This document shows positions 17,201 through 23,622 of a stretch of 64,000 bases of DNA, in pieces. The stretch comes from Dinghuibacter silviterrae. GTDB lineage: Bacteria > Bacteroidota > Bacteroidia > Chitinophagales > Chitinophagaceae. The position numbers and the translations under genes were made by a program. Position 1 is the first letter of the stretch, and each line of letters starts with the position of its first letter. The DNA lies in assembly GCF_004366355.1 (NCBI RefSeq), contig NZ_SODV01000001.1, positions 2,852,001 to 2,916,000 of the forward strand, in the 5' to 3' direction. The notes under the pieces are model-generated. The model did not search any database, had not been told where the DNA came from, and saw nothing but the letters and a program-made list of their open reading frames with translations.

Positions 17201-18949
17201 CGGCTGATGATGATGCTCCAGAAAAAGCTGAAGTCTCTGGACGCGAATACCACGTCCAACCAGAAACAGTCTTCCAAGGTTTTGGACGTGCCGGACTTCC
17301 TTAACAAATATGGTGACAAGGTGGTTGAGGAATATTTGGTGGAGAACCCTGAAGTCAATAAGCTCTTGGACGACCCATTGCATATAGGGAGGGCTGAGGC
17401 GGATAGCGGCAGCGGCGATCCCAGCTATGTGGAAGACGCCGCTATGAAGGTTTCCGGACGGGTTGCTGTTCTTTCCACCAGGATGCAGGAGGACTTCTAT
17501 AACGAGGTTGTTGCACGATACGATGACTATGTGGACTACCTCCGTCAGGTTGGATCCTATGACCTGGAAGTGGAGACGATGAACCTGGAGACGGAGACGG
17601 TCAGTTCAAAAGTCATCGTTATGGGAAAAGGGGGAGATAGCGCCTTTGGCAATGACAGTATCCTGGAAACAGTCCGGGCCAACGTACTCAAAAAGCCGTT
17701 TACACGGCCGGAGTTGGAAAATCTACTTGCCGAATCCCTAAAGGGAAAGGATGCCCGTCAGGTACAAGACATTCTCCTGGAGGAGTATCATCAATCTGTA
17801 GAAAAACGCCTAGAGGATGAAAAAGACGAAGTGAACAACAAGTATGATACCCTGATCGAATCCATTTCCGACGAAAAGAATATCCAACGCATACGAGAAC
17901 GCGAAGGTGAAGCGGCCTGGGTGGAGGCCACCCGTGAAAGAGAAAAGGAGCTAAATGAAGCTCGGGAGGCTAAAATGAAGAATCTGGAAAAAATCGCCGC
18001 TAACCGGCAGCAGTACCTTGAACGTATCTTTTCCTTTTACTGGACTAGTCGCCCCCTTCGTTACCCTGTCGAAACTTTCCAAAGTGGTAATGAACTGGTG
18101 CCCGCCGTCTTTTTGGGCTTTTTGATCGACGCGAAGAAAAAGAACCCTTACGCCCCTTCCGCCATCAAACTTTGCTTTGGGATAGCCAGTTCAGCCAAGT
18201 ATCTGGCCATCCCCGCCTCCTTTTCGGAGCGTATCAATGCCATCATCGGTGTCAGCGCCGATCTTCCCAAGGTGGACCTTCCGGCATTCCTGGAGGAATG
18301 GGAGTCATACACCAAGGAGAACAATATGGACCGGAAAATACGGCATGTCATCACTGGAAACCTTTTACAGGCCTTTGGGAAAGGGCGGGGAAAACTCGTC
18401 AGCTATTCGACAATCGACGGACAGGTTAAGAAAGGCATCCTTTTGCCTGAAAACTGGCAGGCGGACGAAAAGGAGGTAGACCAGGTCATTGTCCCCATTG
18501 TGAAGGCCCTTCCCATTATCAATTCGCTGGTCGAGGGCAAGGGTATAGTCACTAACAATGAGGTTTCCCTAATTCGGTCCAGGGGTGATTTTAAAATGAT
18601 TGTACCAGCATCCAGGGCACGGGGTGGAGACGTCTATTTGGATAAAGATATTCTGAAGCTGGTGGAGGGAAACAATTTTGAAAAGGTGTCGGATCGTATG
18701 GTCGCTGTTTTACCGGAGCAGAACCTTAGCAAGGCGGTAGAAATACTCCAAGCGGTCCATGGTAGTTCTATCGCTCTTAGATCATCCGAAGCCGGAAAGC
18801 TGGGTACCGGTCATGTCCGGTATCATGACCGAAAACCCATAGAGCCGCCACCCCCGGAGGATTCGGATAAAAGCAAACGTCTTCACCTCTTGGAACTGAA
18901 AGCTAAGGCGTTAGCCTTGGAATTGGAATTGCTTTCACTGGCTGCATAA
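14264..18949 (+). CDS. N6-adenine methyltransferase - strawberry-notch-type helicase fusion
   Basis: The 1561-residue protein joins two machines. Residues about 90-300 are an N6-adenine DNA methyltransferase: motif I EPSAGNG (121-127) and motif IV NPPFGK (181-186). Residues about 400-1010 are a superfamily 2 helicase: Walker A GDQTGIGKGR (around 431-440), DEAH box (560-563), and motif VI QKRGRINRTGQ (952-962). The architecture matches the strawberry-notch ATPase and Helicase_C_4 families known from plasmids and phages. A charged coiled coil lies at about 1170-1245. A Leu/Ala/Glu motif (ALALELEL) occurs twice, near 328-340 and at the C-terminus. No nuclease motif is visible. Likely element replication or genome modification. 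Confidence 0.75.
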   Translation: MVERAAHFSAEVEQALVEQKVYNKLSLEKLAASFGIADKTQVKELAELAIVRRARVLAHEPGTVRERFDRIVNLYQLQVNLSHRTSQSILLQQYSTPAPIGYLAGVFCGVDRPAYRSLYFEPSAGNGLLTIAGRPADFIVNEIDPFRNQNLRTQGFREVWQRDATQPFHGKEGVFKAVITNPPFGKLDKPVYYETFPIRTLEQLMALRGLDTMAAGGRAAIIIGGHTRWDDKGRVQAGRNRIFFNYLYSRYHVADVINIDGHRLYSRQGTAFDVRLILIDGRKQLPRGNAPVRDKRRDVIVRSYDELFERISPYVDMKRKVKDRRTLEAEALALELELMALSQELGAPYEPASNACVVLHTQVPDSMSFETQTAVAQIKREVGGDMDNFVRHRLKYPSKATLCRALSAEQIDAVAMAIYNIEARNQGMIIGDQTGIGKGRVAAAMIRYGVWQGVKPVFLTEKANLFSDIYRDLAAIGSGHLKPFIVNGREPKTDIKDEDGNVVYQAPPLPEQQAVIAAGDIPPGYDFVVGTYSQFNSKDKKPLKPGFLASIAGGNIFIMDEAHNASGSSNTGEFLQGVAARTKGVVFLSATFAKRPDNMPIYAMKTSIADCNMSKDELVDAIKRGGVAMQEVLASQLVAEGQMIRRERSFEGIEVNYITLEEKAPEHRAIADNITAILRDIIAFQGEYVDSAVKQLDKIAVAEGKEVGLREGTSQAGVDNQPYFSKVFQVINQMLFSLKATAVAERAIQRLREGKKPVIAFASTMGSFIETLENDQGLPVSEGDTIDADFSEVLRRGLEGVMRYTEKDVDGNPMYKKFSISDFSPQAQADYNHIQENILTVATGITISPIDVIVKMIREAGYSVAEVTGRKFELQLNKKGSKALVMTRKRVNTNDAFRQFNNNEVDVLMINQSGSTGASAHAIPTAKVPDGQVKQRVMIVLQAELDISTEVQKRGRINRTGQILKPIYDYLISAIPAEKRLMMMLQKKLKSLDANTTSNQKQSSKVLDVPDFLNKYGDKVVEEYLVENPEVNKLLDDPLHIGRAEADSGSGDPSYVEDAAMKVSGRVAVLSTRMQEDFYNEVVARYDDYVDYLRQVGSYDLEVETMNLETETVSSKVIVMGKGGDSAFGNDSILETVRANVLKKPFTRPELENLLAESLKGKDARQVQDILLEEYHQSVEKRLEDEKDEVNNKYDTLIESISDEKNIQRIREREGEAAWVEATREREKELNEAREAKMKNLEKIAANRQQYLERIFSFYWTSRPLRYPVETFQSGNELVPAVFLGFLIDAKKKNPYAPSAIKLCFGIASSAKYLAIPASFSERINAIIGVSADLPKVDLPAFLEEWESYTKENNMDRKIRHVITGNLLQAFGKGRGKLVSYSTIDGQVKKGILLPENWQADEKEVDQVIVPIVKALPIINSLVEGKGIVTNNEVSLIRSRGDFKMIVPASRARGGDVYLDKDILKLVEGNNFEKVSDRMVAVLPEQNLSKAVEILQAVHGSSIALRSSEAGKLGTGHVRYHDRKPIEPPPPEDSDKSKRLHLLELKAKALALELELLSLAA

Positions 18950-18963
18950 TAAAGCCCCGACCC

Positions 18964-20421
18964 ATGATTACGATTGACAACTATTTTAAAGAAATATCAT
19001 CGGTTGACTTGTCCTCACTGAATGATACTTTAAGGAAAGGCCATGAGCTCCTTGTCGAATCCACCGAGAATGGTACAAACTTGGACAACTACTATGAAAG
19101 CGACGAAATCCGAAGGATCGTAGATCTTTACCTGTCCGAGCTCAACAAGTTTTTGGAAAGGAAAGCACCTCCAGCGCCGACGGGCAAAGGAAAGTCATCC
19201 TCCGGGCGGCAAAATTCACGTCGCCGTAAAGCTAGTGTTCGAGAACATACCGCCACCACTGAAGAAACCCGGGAGTCAATTTCGCCACGTATACCGGACA
19301 TGGTTGAGCGTATCCCCGAGGAATTGCGTTTTATCAGGCGCTTTATAAATATGAATGGCAAGTCCAAAACCAAGGAAGAAATTCTCCGGTTTATCAACTC
19401 CCTTCAAAAATCTATCCTGGAAAAGCGTATCCGAAAGACCTCAGCCTTCGCGGAACAAATTCGCTTTATCCAGGATCAATTGATAGACGTGTACAATTCG
19501 ATGAAGACTAAAATAAAGATCGAATTGAAGCCTGAGACCCTTGACTCCCTAAAGGTATTGTTGGGAGGACAGAAAATTATGCCCTCTATTAATTTTATCA
19601 AACGCTATATCAGCCTCAACGGAAAGATCGGCGTAAAAGAGCAAGCAAAAAAGCTCCTGGAACAGATCAATCGAGCTATAGAGAAAGGCAAAATTACGGA
19701 CAGTGATTCTTATATTATCGAGATACATGACATTAAAAAGAACCTTCATGCTTTCGTAACCGGTAGGGAACAAAAGACCCTTGATATTGAAAAGGCCACT
19801 CTGAATGGGCTCAATGGCGCCCTGGGCTGTTCCTGTCAGTCGAAAAGAGCTGAAAAACCGGTATTGATGAACAGCATGGACTTTGCCGGGCTGGAATTCG
19901 AGACCATCGGGTTGTTGGGCAAATGGTATGACTTGATCGGGGACCCGTCTCCAGGTTTTACAGCAATGGTCTTCGGTAGGCCCAAAATGGGGAAGTCTTG
20001 GCTTTGTGTTGATTTCGCGGGGTACTTGGCCCGCAATCATGGGACGGTCCTTTTTGTGGCAAAAGAAGAAGGCCTGGACTTGACTTTACAGCAGAAACTG
20101 GAATCGGTCAAACATCCCCGACTTTTTGTTGCCTCAAAGCTCCCGGATGATTTGACGCAATTCGATTTTATTGTCCTGGACAGCGTGAATAAACTCGGGC
20201 TTACGCCGGAAGACCTGAACAGGTTGAGAGAGGACAATCCAGGCAAGTCATTCATTTTTATTTTCCAGACGACGAAAGCGGGGAATTTCCGGGGTGCAAA
20301 TTCCTTTCAACATGATGTAGATGTCGTGATTGAGGTTCCCGAGCCCGGTAAGGCAGTTCAATTCGGGCGCTTTAACCAGGGCGGGGAAATGGAGATTTTT
20401 GACGACAGGCTTGCCGCCTGA
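18964..20421 (+). CDS. RecA/RadA-like P-loop ATPase with a duplicated N-terminal domain
   Basis: The C-terminal half (about 300-485) of this 485-residue protein is a RecA-fold ATPase: Walker A GRPKMGKS (338-345), Walker B FDFIVLDS (Asp406), and a RadA-like FQTTKAGNFRG segment. The N-terminal half has a basic linker and two copies of one helical domain beginning at residues 123 (FIRRFINMNGK) and 211 (FIKRYISLNGK). It starts 14 bases after the methyltransferase-helicase gene, so the two probably act together in DNA metabolism. It could be a replicative or recombination ATPase; a packaging role is possible but the fold is not FtsK/HerA. Confidence 0.65.
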   Translation: MITIDNYFKEISSVDLSSLNDTLRKGHELLVESTENGTNLDNYYESDEIRRIVDLYLSELNKFLERKAPPAPTGKGKSSSGRQNSRRRKASVREHTATTEETRESISPRIPDMVERIPEELRFIRRFINMNGKSKTKEEILRFINSLQKSILEKRIRKTSAFAEQIRFIQDQLIDVYNSMKTKIKIELKPETLDSLKVLLGGQKIMPSINFIKRYISLNGKIGVKEQAKKLLEQINRAIEKGKITDSDSYIIEIHDIKKNLHAFVTGREQKTLDIEKATLNGLNGALGCSCQSKRAEKPVLMNSMDFAGLEFETIGLLGKWYDLIGDPSPGFTAMVFGRPKMGKSWLCVDFAGYLARNHGTVLFVAKEEGLDLTLQQKLESVKHPRLFVASKLPDDLTQFDFIVLDSVNKLGLTPEDLNRLREDNPGKSFIFIFQTTKAGNFRGANSFQHDVDVVIEVPEPGKAVQFGRFNQGGEMEIFDDRLAA

Positions 20422-20434
20422 ATACCGTACTAGA

Positions 20435-20671
20435 ATGGCAAAGATCAAACTTATAAACCCCGAGAGGGAGCCGCTCACCGTGGAGAAGTTGAGGCAGCTC
20501 ACCGGGTGGCAGGATATTTCCGACGAGCAGGCAACGGCCATTATTCACTCCGTGGACCTTTTTGTCCGAATCCTTTACGATGTAGTGGCAAAAGAATATT
20601 CGCATTGCATTGATAATCAATATTTAATAAATTTGGAAGACAATTCCGAACCATTAAATAATGCCGCATGA
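20435..20671 (+). CDS. Small protein preceding the integrase
   Basis: The 78-residue product from the ATG at 20435 is chosen over a longer frame that overlaps the ATPase gene. It is helical and charged with a segment LRQLTGWQDISDEQA and overlaps the integrase start by 4 bases. Coupling to the integrase suggests a recombination directionality or regulatory role, but no HTH is evident. Function unknown. Confidence 0.5.
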   Translation: MAKIKLINPEREPLTVEKLRQLTGWQDISDEQATAIIHSVDLFVRILYDVVAKEYSHCIDNQYLINLEDNSEPLNNAA

Positions 20672-22281
20672 AAACGGAAAATTTCAATGCTTTCCACAGC
20701 TTTACCCGGCGCTCTAAAAAAACGGTGCACTACGTCGAAACCGAATTCGTGGTAACCTATTCTCGCGTTTCGACAAAGGAGCAATACGACAAGAATTTGA
20801 GCCTTGACACTCAGCAAAAGGCCTTTGATGATGAGGCTCGTAGAAAAGGAAAAACTATTCTGGCAAACTTCGGGGGCACTTATGAAAGCGCCAAGACCGA
20901 TGGCAGAAAGGAATTTGAACGCATGTTGACCTACATAAAAAAGAACCCTGGTAAAATAAGCCAGATTTGGGTGTACATGACCGACCGATTTAGCAGAACT
21001 GGCGGGGGAGCCATAAAACTGGCCGAAGAACTCAGGGAGAAATACGGGGTTACCATATATGCTATATGTCAACCCACAGATACCCGTGATGATACCGGGA
21101 TTTTGAGCCAAAACATGCAGTTCCTTTTTAGCCAATACGATAATACCCTGAGAAGAAAACGCGCTGTTGCAGGGTTAAAGGCACAATATGAAAAGGGGAT
21201 ATGGTCAACCGTACCCCCCCAGGGCTATGACAGCGTGAAGATCAATACTGAAAAGAAGCTAGTCGTCAACAGGGAAGGAAAATTGATAAAGAAGGCGTTT
21301 TTATGGAAGGCTGACGGAATGAAAAACGAAGAAATTATAGAACGCCTTAATGCCCTGGGCCTTCCCATGTATAAACAACAATTGACAAAAATCTTTAAAA
21401 AGCCTTTTTATTGTGGGCTAATTGCACATGGCATGTTGGATGGTAGAATTGTCCGGGGTCAACATGAGCCATTAATTAGTGAAGAAATCTTTTTACGTGT
21501 AAACAATATTCACCAACAGTCGCCAAATTATGGCGTACCGCATCAAAAAGAAAATGAGCAATTGCCATTGAAGGTATTTGTAAAATGTGGTGACTGCGGC
21601 GAACCGTTTACAGGGTATATCGTAAGGGCAAAGGGCCTGTATTATTACAAGTGCAGGACAACCGGCTGTAAGTGTAATAAAAGCGCCAAGCGGTTACATG
21701 AACTGTTTGAGGAAACCCTGGAAAGGTTGGCCACAAAAGAAGACTTGGCGGCGACTATCCAGCATCGCCTCGAAAGTTTCTTTTACGAGGTGAGCAAAGA
21801 CAGGTTGGAGCAACAACCGGCCTTAAAACGGCAGCTTTCGGATATAGATAGTAAGATAGATTCCCTACAGGAAGCCTTCTTTATCACTAAAGAAATGGAC
21901 CGGGATACCTATGAAAAGTTTAAGGCCCGGTATCAACGTGAGAGGCAGAATATCGAGGAAAAACTGGCGGATTGCTCGCTGGTCATTTCGAACCTTTCCG
22001 AATGCATCGAAAAAGCCGTCATTCTGAGCAGAAAACTCAGGACTGTATGGGCTTCCAGCGATATAGGCCGGAAAGAAGACCTCCAAAAATTGGTGTTTCC
22101 CGAGGGAATCCATTATGACCGCGAAAATGACGCATTTCGAACCACGGAAATGAATATCATTTTTAAGCTAATCGCAGAACTGGCGGACGATCCAGAGGGA
22201 ATAAAAAAGGGGACAAACTATCTTATTGATCTTTTGTCCCCTTCTGCGGAGAGAGAGGGATTCGAACCCCCGGAGGTGTAA
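20668..22281 (+). CDS. Large serine recombinase (integrase)
   Basis: A 537-residue large serine integrase. The catalytic domain (about 25-170) has the nucleophile Ser35 in YSRVSTKEQ and the active-site Arg residues in DRFSR and further on. A recombinase domain follows (about 175-290), then a zinc ribbon beginning Cys307-x2-Cys310 and a coiled coil at about 385-450, as in the family. It catalyses attP x attB integration. The last 13 or so codons read antisense into the tRNA-Ser gene, and codons before that contain the tRNA's terminator, so the C-terminus is shaped by the insertion site. Confidence 0.9.
   Translation: MKTENFNAFHSFTRRSKKTVHYVETEFVVTYSRVSTKEQYDKNLSLDTQQKAFDDEARRKGKTILANFGGTYESAKTDGRKEFERMLTYIKKNPGKISQIWVYMTDRFSRTGGGAIKLAEELREKYGVTIYAICQPTDTRDDTGILSQNMQFLFSQYDNTLRRKRAVAGLKAQYEKGIWSTVPPQGYDSVKINTEKKLVVNREGKLIKKAFLWKADGMKNEEIIERLNALGLPMYKQQLTKIFKKPFYCGLIAHGMLDGRIVRGQHEPLISEEIFLRVNNIHQQSPNYGVPHQKENEQLPLKVFVKCGDCGEPFTGYIVRAKGLYYYKCRTTGCKCNKSAKRLHELFEETLERLATKEDLAATIQHRLESFFYEVSKDRLEQQPALKRQLSDIDSKIDSLQEAFFITKEMDRDTYEKFKARYQRERQNIEEKLADCSLVISNLSECIEKAVILSRKLRTVWASSDIGRKEDLQKLVFPEGIHYDRENDAFRTTEMNIIFKLIAELADDPEGIKKGTNYLIDLLSPSAEREGFEPPEV
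22201..22242 (-). terminator. Terminator of tRNA-Ser(UGA), lying inside the integrase reading frame
   Basis: On the minus strand, a perfect 9-bp stem (GGGGACAAA / TTTGTCCCC, 22233-22241 with 22209-22217) with a 15-base loop is followed by TTTTTTAT. It begins 5 bases after the tRNA 3' end. The same bases encode the integrase C-terminus on the plus strand. Confidence 0.85.
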
Positions 22282-22331
22282 CCCTCAACGGTTTTCAAGA
22301 CCGCCGCAATCGACCGCTCTGCCATCTCTCC
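22247..22331 (-). tRNA. tRNA-Ser (anticodon UGA)
   Basis: An 85-nt gene on the minus strand with acceptor stem GGAGAGA / TCTCTCC, D-arm, anticodon loop CTTGAAA (UGA), a long variable arm typical of class II serine tRNAs, and TψC loop GGTTCGAATCC. CCA is not encoded. The integrase reading frame covers its 3' half in antisense. Confidence 0.95.
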
Positions 22332-22444
22332 GGGCGCAAAATTAGGGTTTGGGAATTAGGAACCAAAAAAGCTAACAAGGAAATGAGAAAAATTCCTGGA
22401 AGCCAGAGCCTTACGAACAGAAAAAAATAAATCTGCTAAAAAAA

Positions 22445-22490
22445 TTGAGTATTTTGTCTTGAATTCCCTAGGTTTGTGTAAACGATTGCA
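22445..22490 (+). promoter_or_regulatory. Promoter and LacI-type operator of the lacI-family gene
   Basis: TTG (22445-22447) and an exact TAnnTTTG element (TAGGTTTG, 22469-22476) are 21 bases apart. Directly adjoining is TGTAAACGATTGCA (22477-22490), a near-palindrome with the central CG typical of LacI-family operators. The operator would cover the transcription start, so the regulator should repress its own gene. The 5' leader would be only about 10 bases. Confidence 0.7.
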
Positions 22491-22493
22491 TAG

Positions 22494-23534
22494 TTGAATC
22501 CAAGAGCTACGATAGCGGATATAGCGAAGGCCCTGAATGTGACACCGGCTACGGTTTCGAGGGCGTTGAATGATCATCCGGGGATCAGCCAGGAGACGAA
22601 GAAGGCGGTGCGGAAGGTGGCTGAGAAGTTACAATACAAAAGAAACAAGATTGCATCTTCATTACGATCGGGGCGGAGCCACATGATCGGGGTGATCATT
22701 CCGAGCGCGGCGATCAACTTTTTTGGAGAGGTGGTGCATGGGATCGAAGCGATGGCGAATACGTATGGGTATACGGTCCTGTTGTATCAATCGAACGAAC
22801 TGCCGGATTATGAGCGGAAGGGAATCGAGGCGTTTGTGAGTGCGGGGGTGGATGGAGTGTTGGCGTCCTTGGCGAAGGGGACGGTGGACTTTGGGCATTA
22901 CCTGGATTTGAAAAGGCATAACGTACCGTTGGTGTTTTTTGACCGGGTGAATGATGAATTGGGGATACCGTCGGTGGTGGTGGATGACTTCAGGGGCGCG
23001 TATACGGCGACGGAACATTTGATCGGTCAGGGGTATCGCCGGATCGGGCACATCGCGGGGCAGCAACACCTGAAAATATTCAAGGACAGGTTGGCGGGAT
23101 ATAAGGCGGCGTTGGAGGCAAGTGGGCTTCCGGTTGAAGAAAAGCTGATTTACCAAGGTGATGTGTCGATAGAGTCGGGGAGAAGGGCGGTCCGGCACTT
23201 TTTGGAGCTGCCGGAACGGCCGGACGCGATCTTTGCGGTGGAGGATTATACGGCGCTGGGCGCAATGAAAGAATTGAAAGAAAGAAAGATCCAGATACCG
23301 GAGGAGATGGGGGTTGTGGGGTTCGCGAACGAGGTCTTCGGGGAGCACATTTCTCCGGGCTTGTCTTCGATCGACCAGCAGCCGGCGCAAATGGGGAAGG
23401 AGGCGTTTAAGCTGTTGCTGGAAATGATGGAGCCGCGTAAGGAGGCGGTGGTGGCGTTGGATCAGAAGCGGGTAACGCTGGCGCCTATCGCTTTTTTCCG
23501 GCAATCTTCGGCTCGAAATGGAGAGGGCGCATGA
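22494..23534 (+). CDS. LacI-family transcriptional regulator of the sugar operon, TTG start
   Basis: A 346-residue LacI/GalR repressor. The N-terminal HTH (residues 5-25: TIADIAKALNVTPATVSRAL) and hinge helix (to about 60) are followed by a periplasmic-binding-protein-like sensor domain. A stop codon sits immediately upstream in frame, so the TTG at 22494 is the only start that keeps the intact HTH. The downstream glycosidase and gal genes and the shared operator at 23560 suggest that it senses galactose, arabinose or a derived sugar and controls that operon. Confidence 0.9.
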   Translation: MNPRATIADIAKALNVTPATVSRALNDHPGISQETKKAVRKVAEKLQYKRNKIASSLRSGRSHMIGVIIPSAAINFFGEVVHGIEAMANTYGYTVLLYQSNELPDYERKGIEAFVSAGVDGVLASLAKGTVDFGHYLDLKRHNVPLVFFDRVNDELGIPSVVVDDFRGAYTATEHLIGQGYRRIGHIAGQQHLKIFKDRLAGYKAALEASGLPVEEKLIYQGDVSIESGRRAVRHFLELPERPDAIFAVEDYTALGAMKELKERKIQIPEEMGVVGFANEVFGEHISPGLSSIDQQPAQMGKEAFKLLLEMMEPRKEAVVALDQKRVTLAPIAFFRQSSARNGEGA

Positions 23535-23547
23535 GGGCGCCTTTTTT
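23526..23547 (+). terminator. Terminator overlapping the lacI-family stop codon
   Basis: Stem GGCGC / GCGCC (23526-23530 with 23537-23541) followed by six T. The stop codon TGA (23532-23534) lies in the loop. Confidence 0.6.
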
Positions 23548-23559
23548 ACATATTCACAG

Positions 23560-23573
23560 TGTAAACGATTGCA
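23560..23573 (+). promoter_or_regulatory. LacI-type operator upstream of the glycosidase-gal operon
   Basis: TGTAAACGATTGCA is identical over all 14 bases to the operator in front of the regulator gene (22477-22490). It lies about 50 bases before the first sugar gene. No convincing TAnnTTTG element is seen next to it. Confidence 0.75.
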
Positions 23574-23575
23574 CG

Positions 23576-23611
23576 GGCCGCGCGGCCTGGATAAAAAAAG
23601 GCCGCGGGGCC
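23576..23611 (+). other. GC-rich hairpin in the 5' leader of the sugar operon
   Basis: GGCCGCGCGGCC (23576-23587) and GGCCGCGGGGCC (23600-23611) pair with one mismatch around a 12-base loop rich in A. No T-run follows, and the first gene begins 12 bases later, so the hairpin may affect mRNA stability or translation. Confidence 0.5.
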
Positions 23612-23622
23612 TGGAATGAAAT

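Larger units (their letters stand above)
3139..22281 (+). mobile_element. Integrated element, candidate provirus of a tailless virus
   Basis: Twenty-two or more genes lie on one strand with short gaps and many 4-bp overlaps, from regulators at the left to a serine integrase abutting tRNA-Ser(UGA) at the right. Gene content is structural/membrane (4454-12304), lysis (12351-13980), DNA metabolism (14264-20421) and integration. I see no terminase, portal, tail, relaxase or secretion genes. The right end is set by the integrase-tRNA junction. The left end is approximate (between 2749 and 3139) because no attachment-site repeat was found. Confidence 0.6.

Noticed and set aside
3139-22281. Integrative conjugative element or tailed prophage
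   Set aside because: No relaxase, coupling ATPase, secretion genes, terminase, portal or tail proteins were seen.
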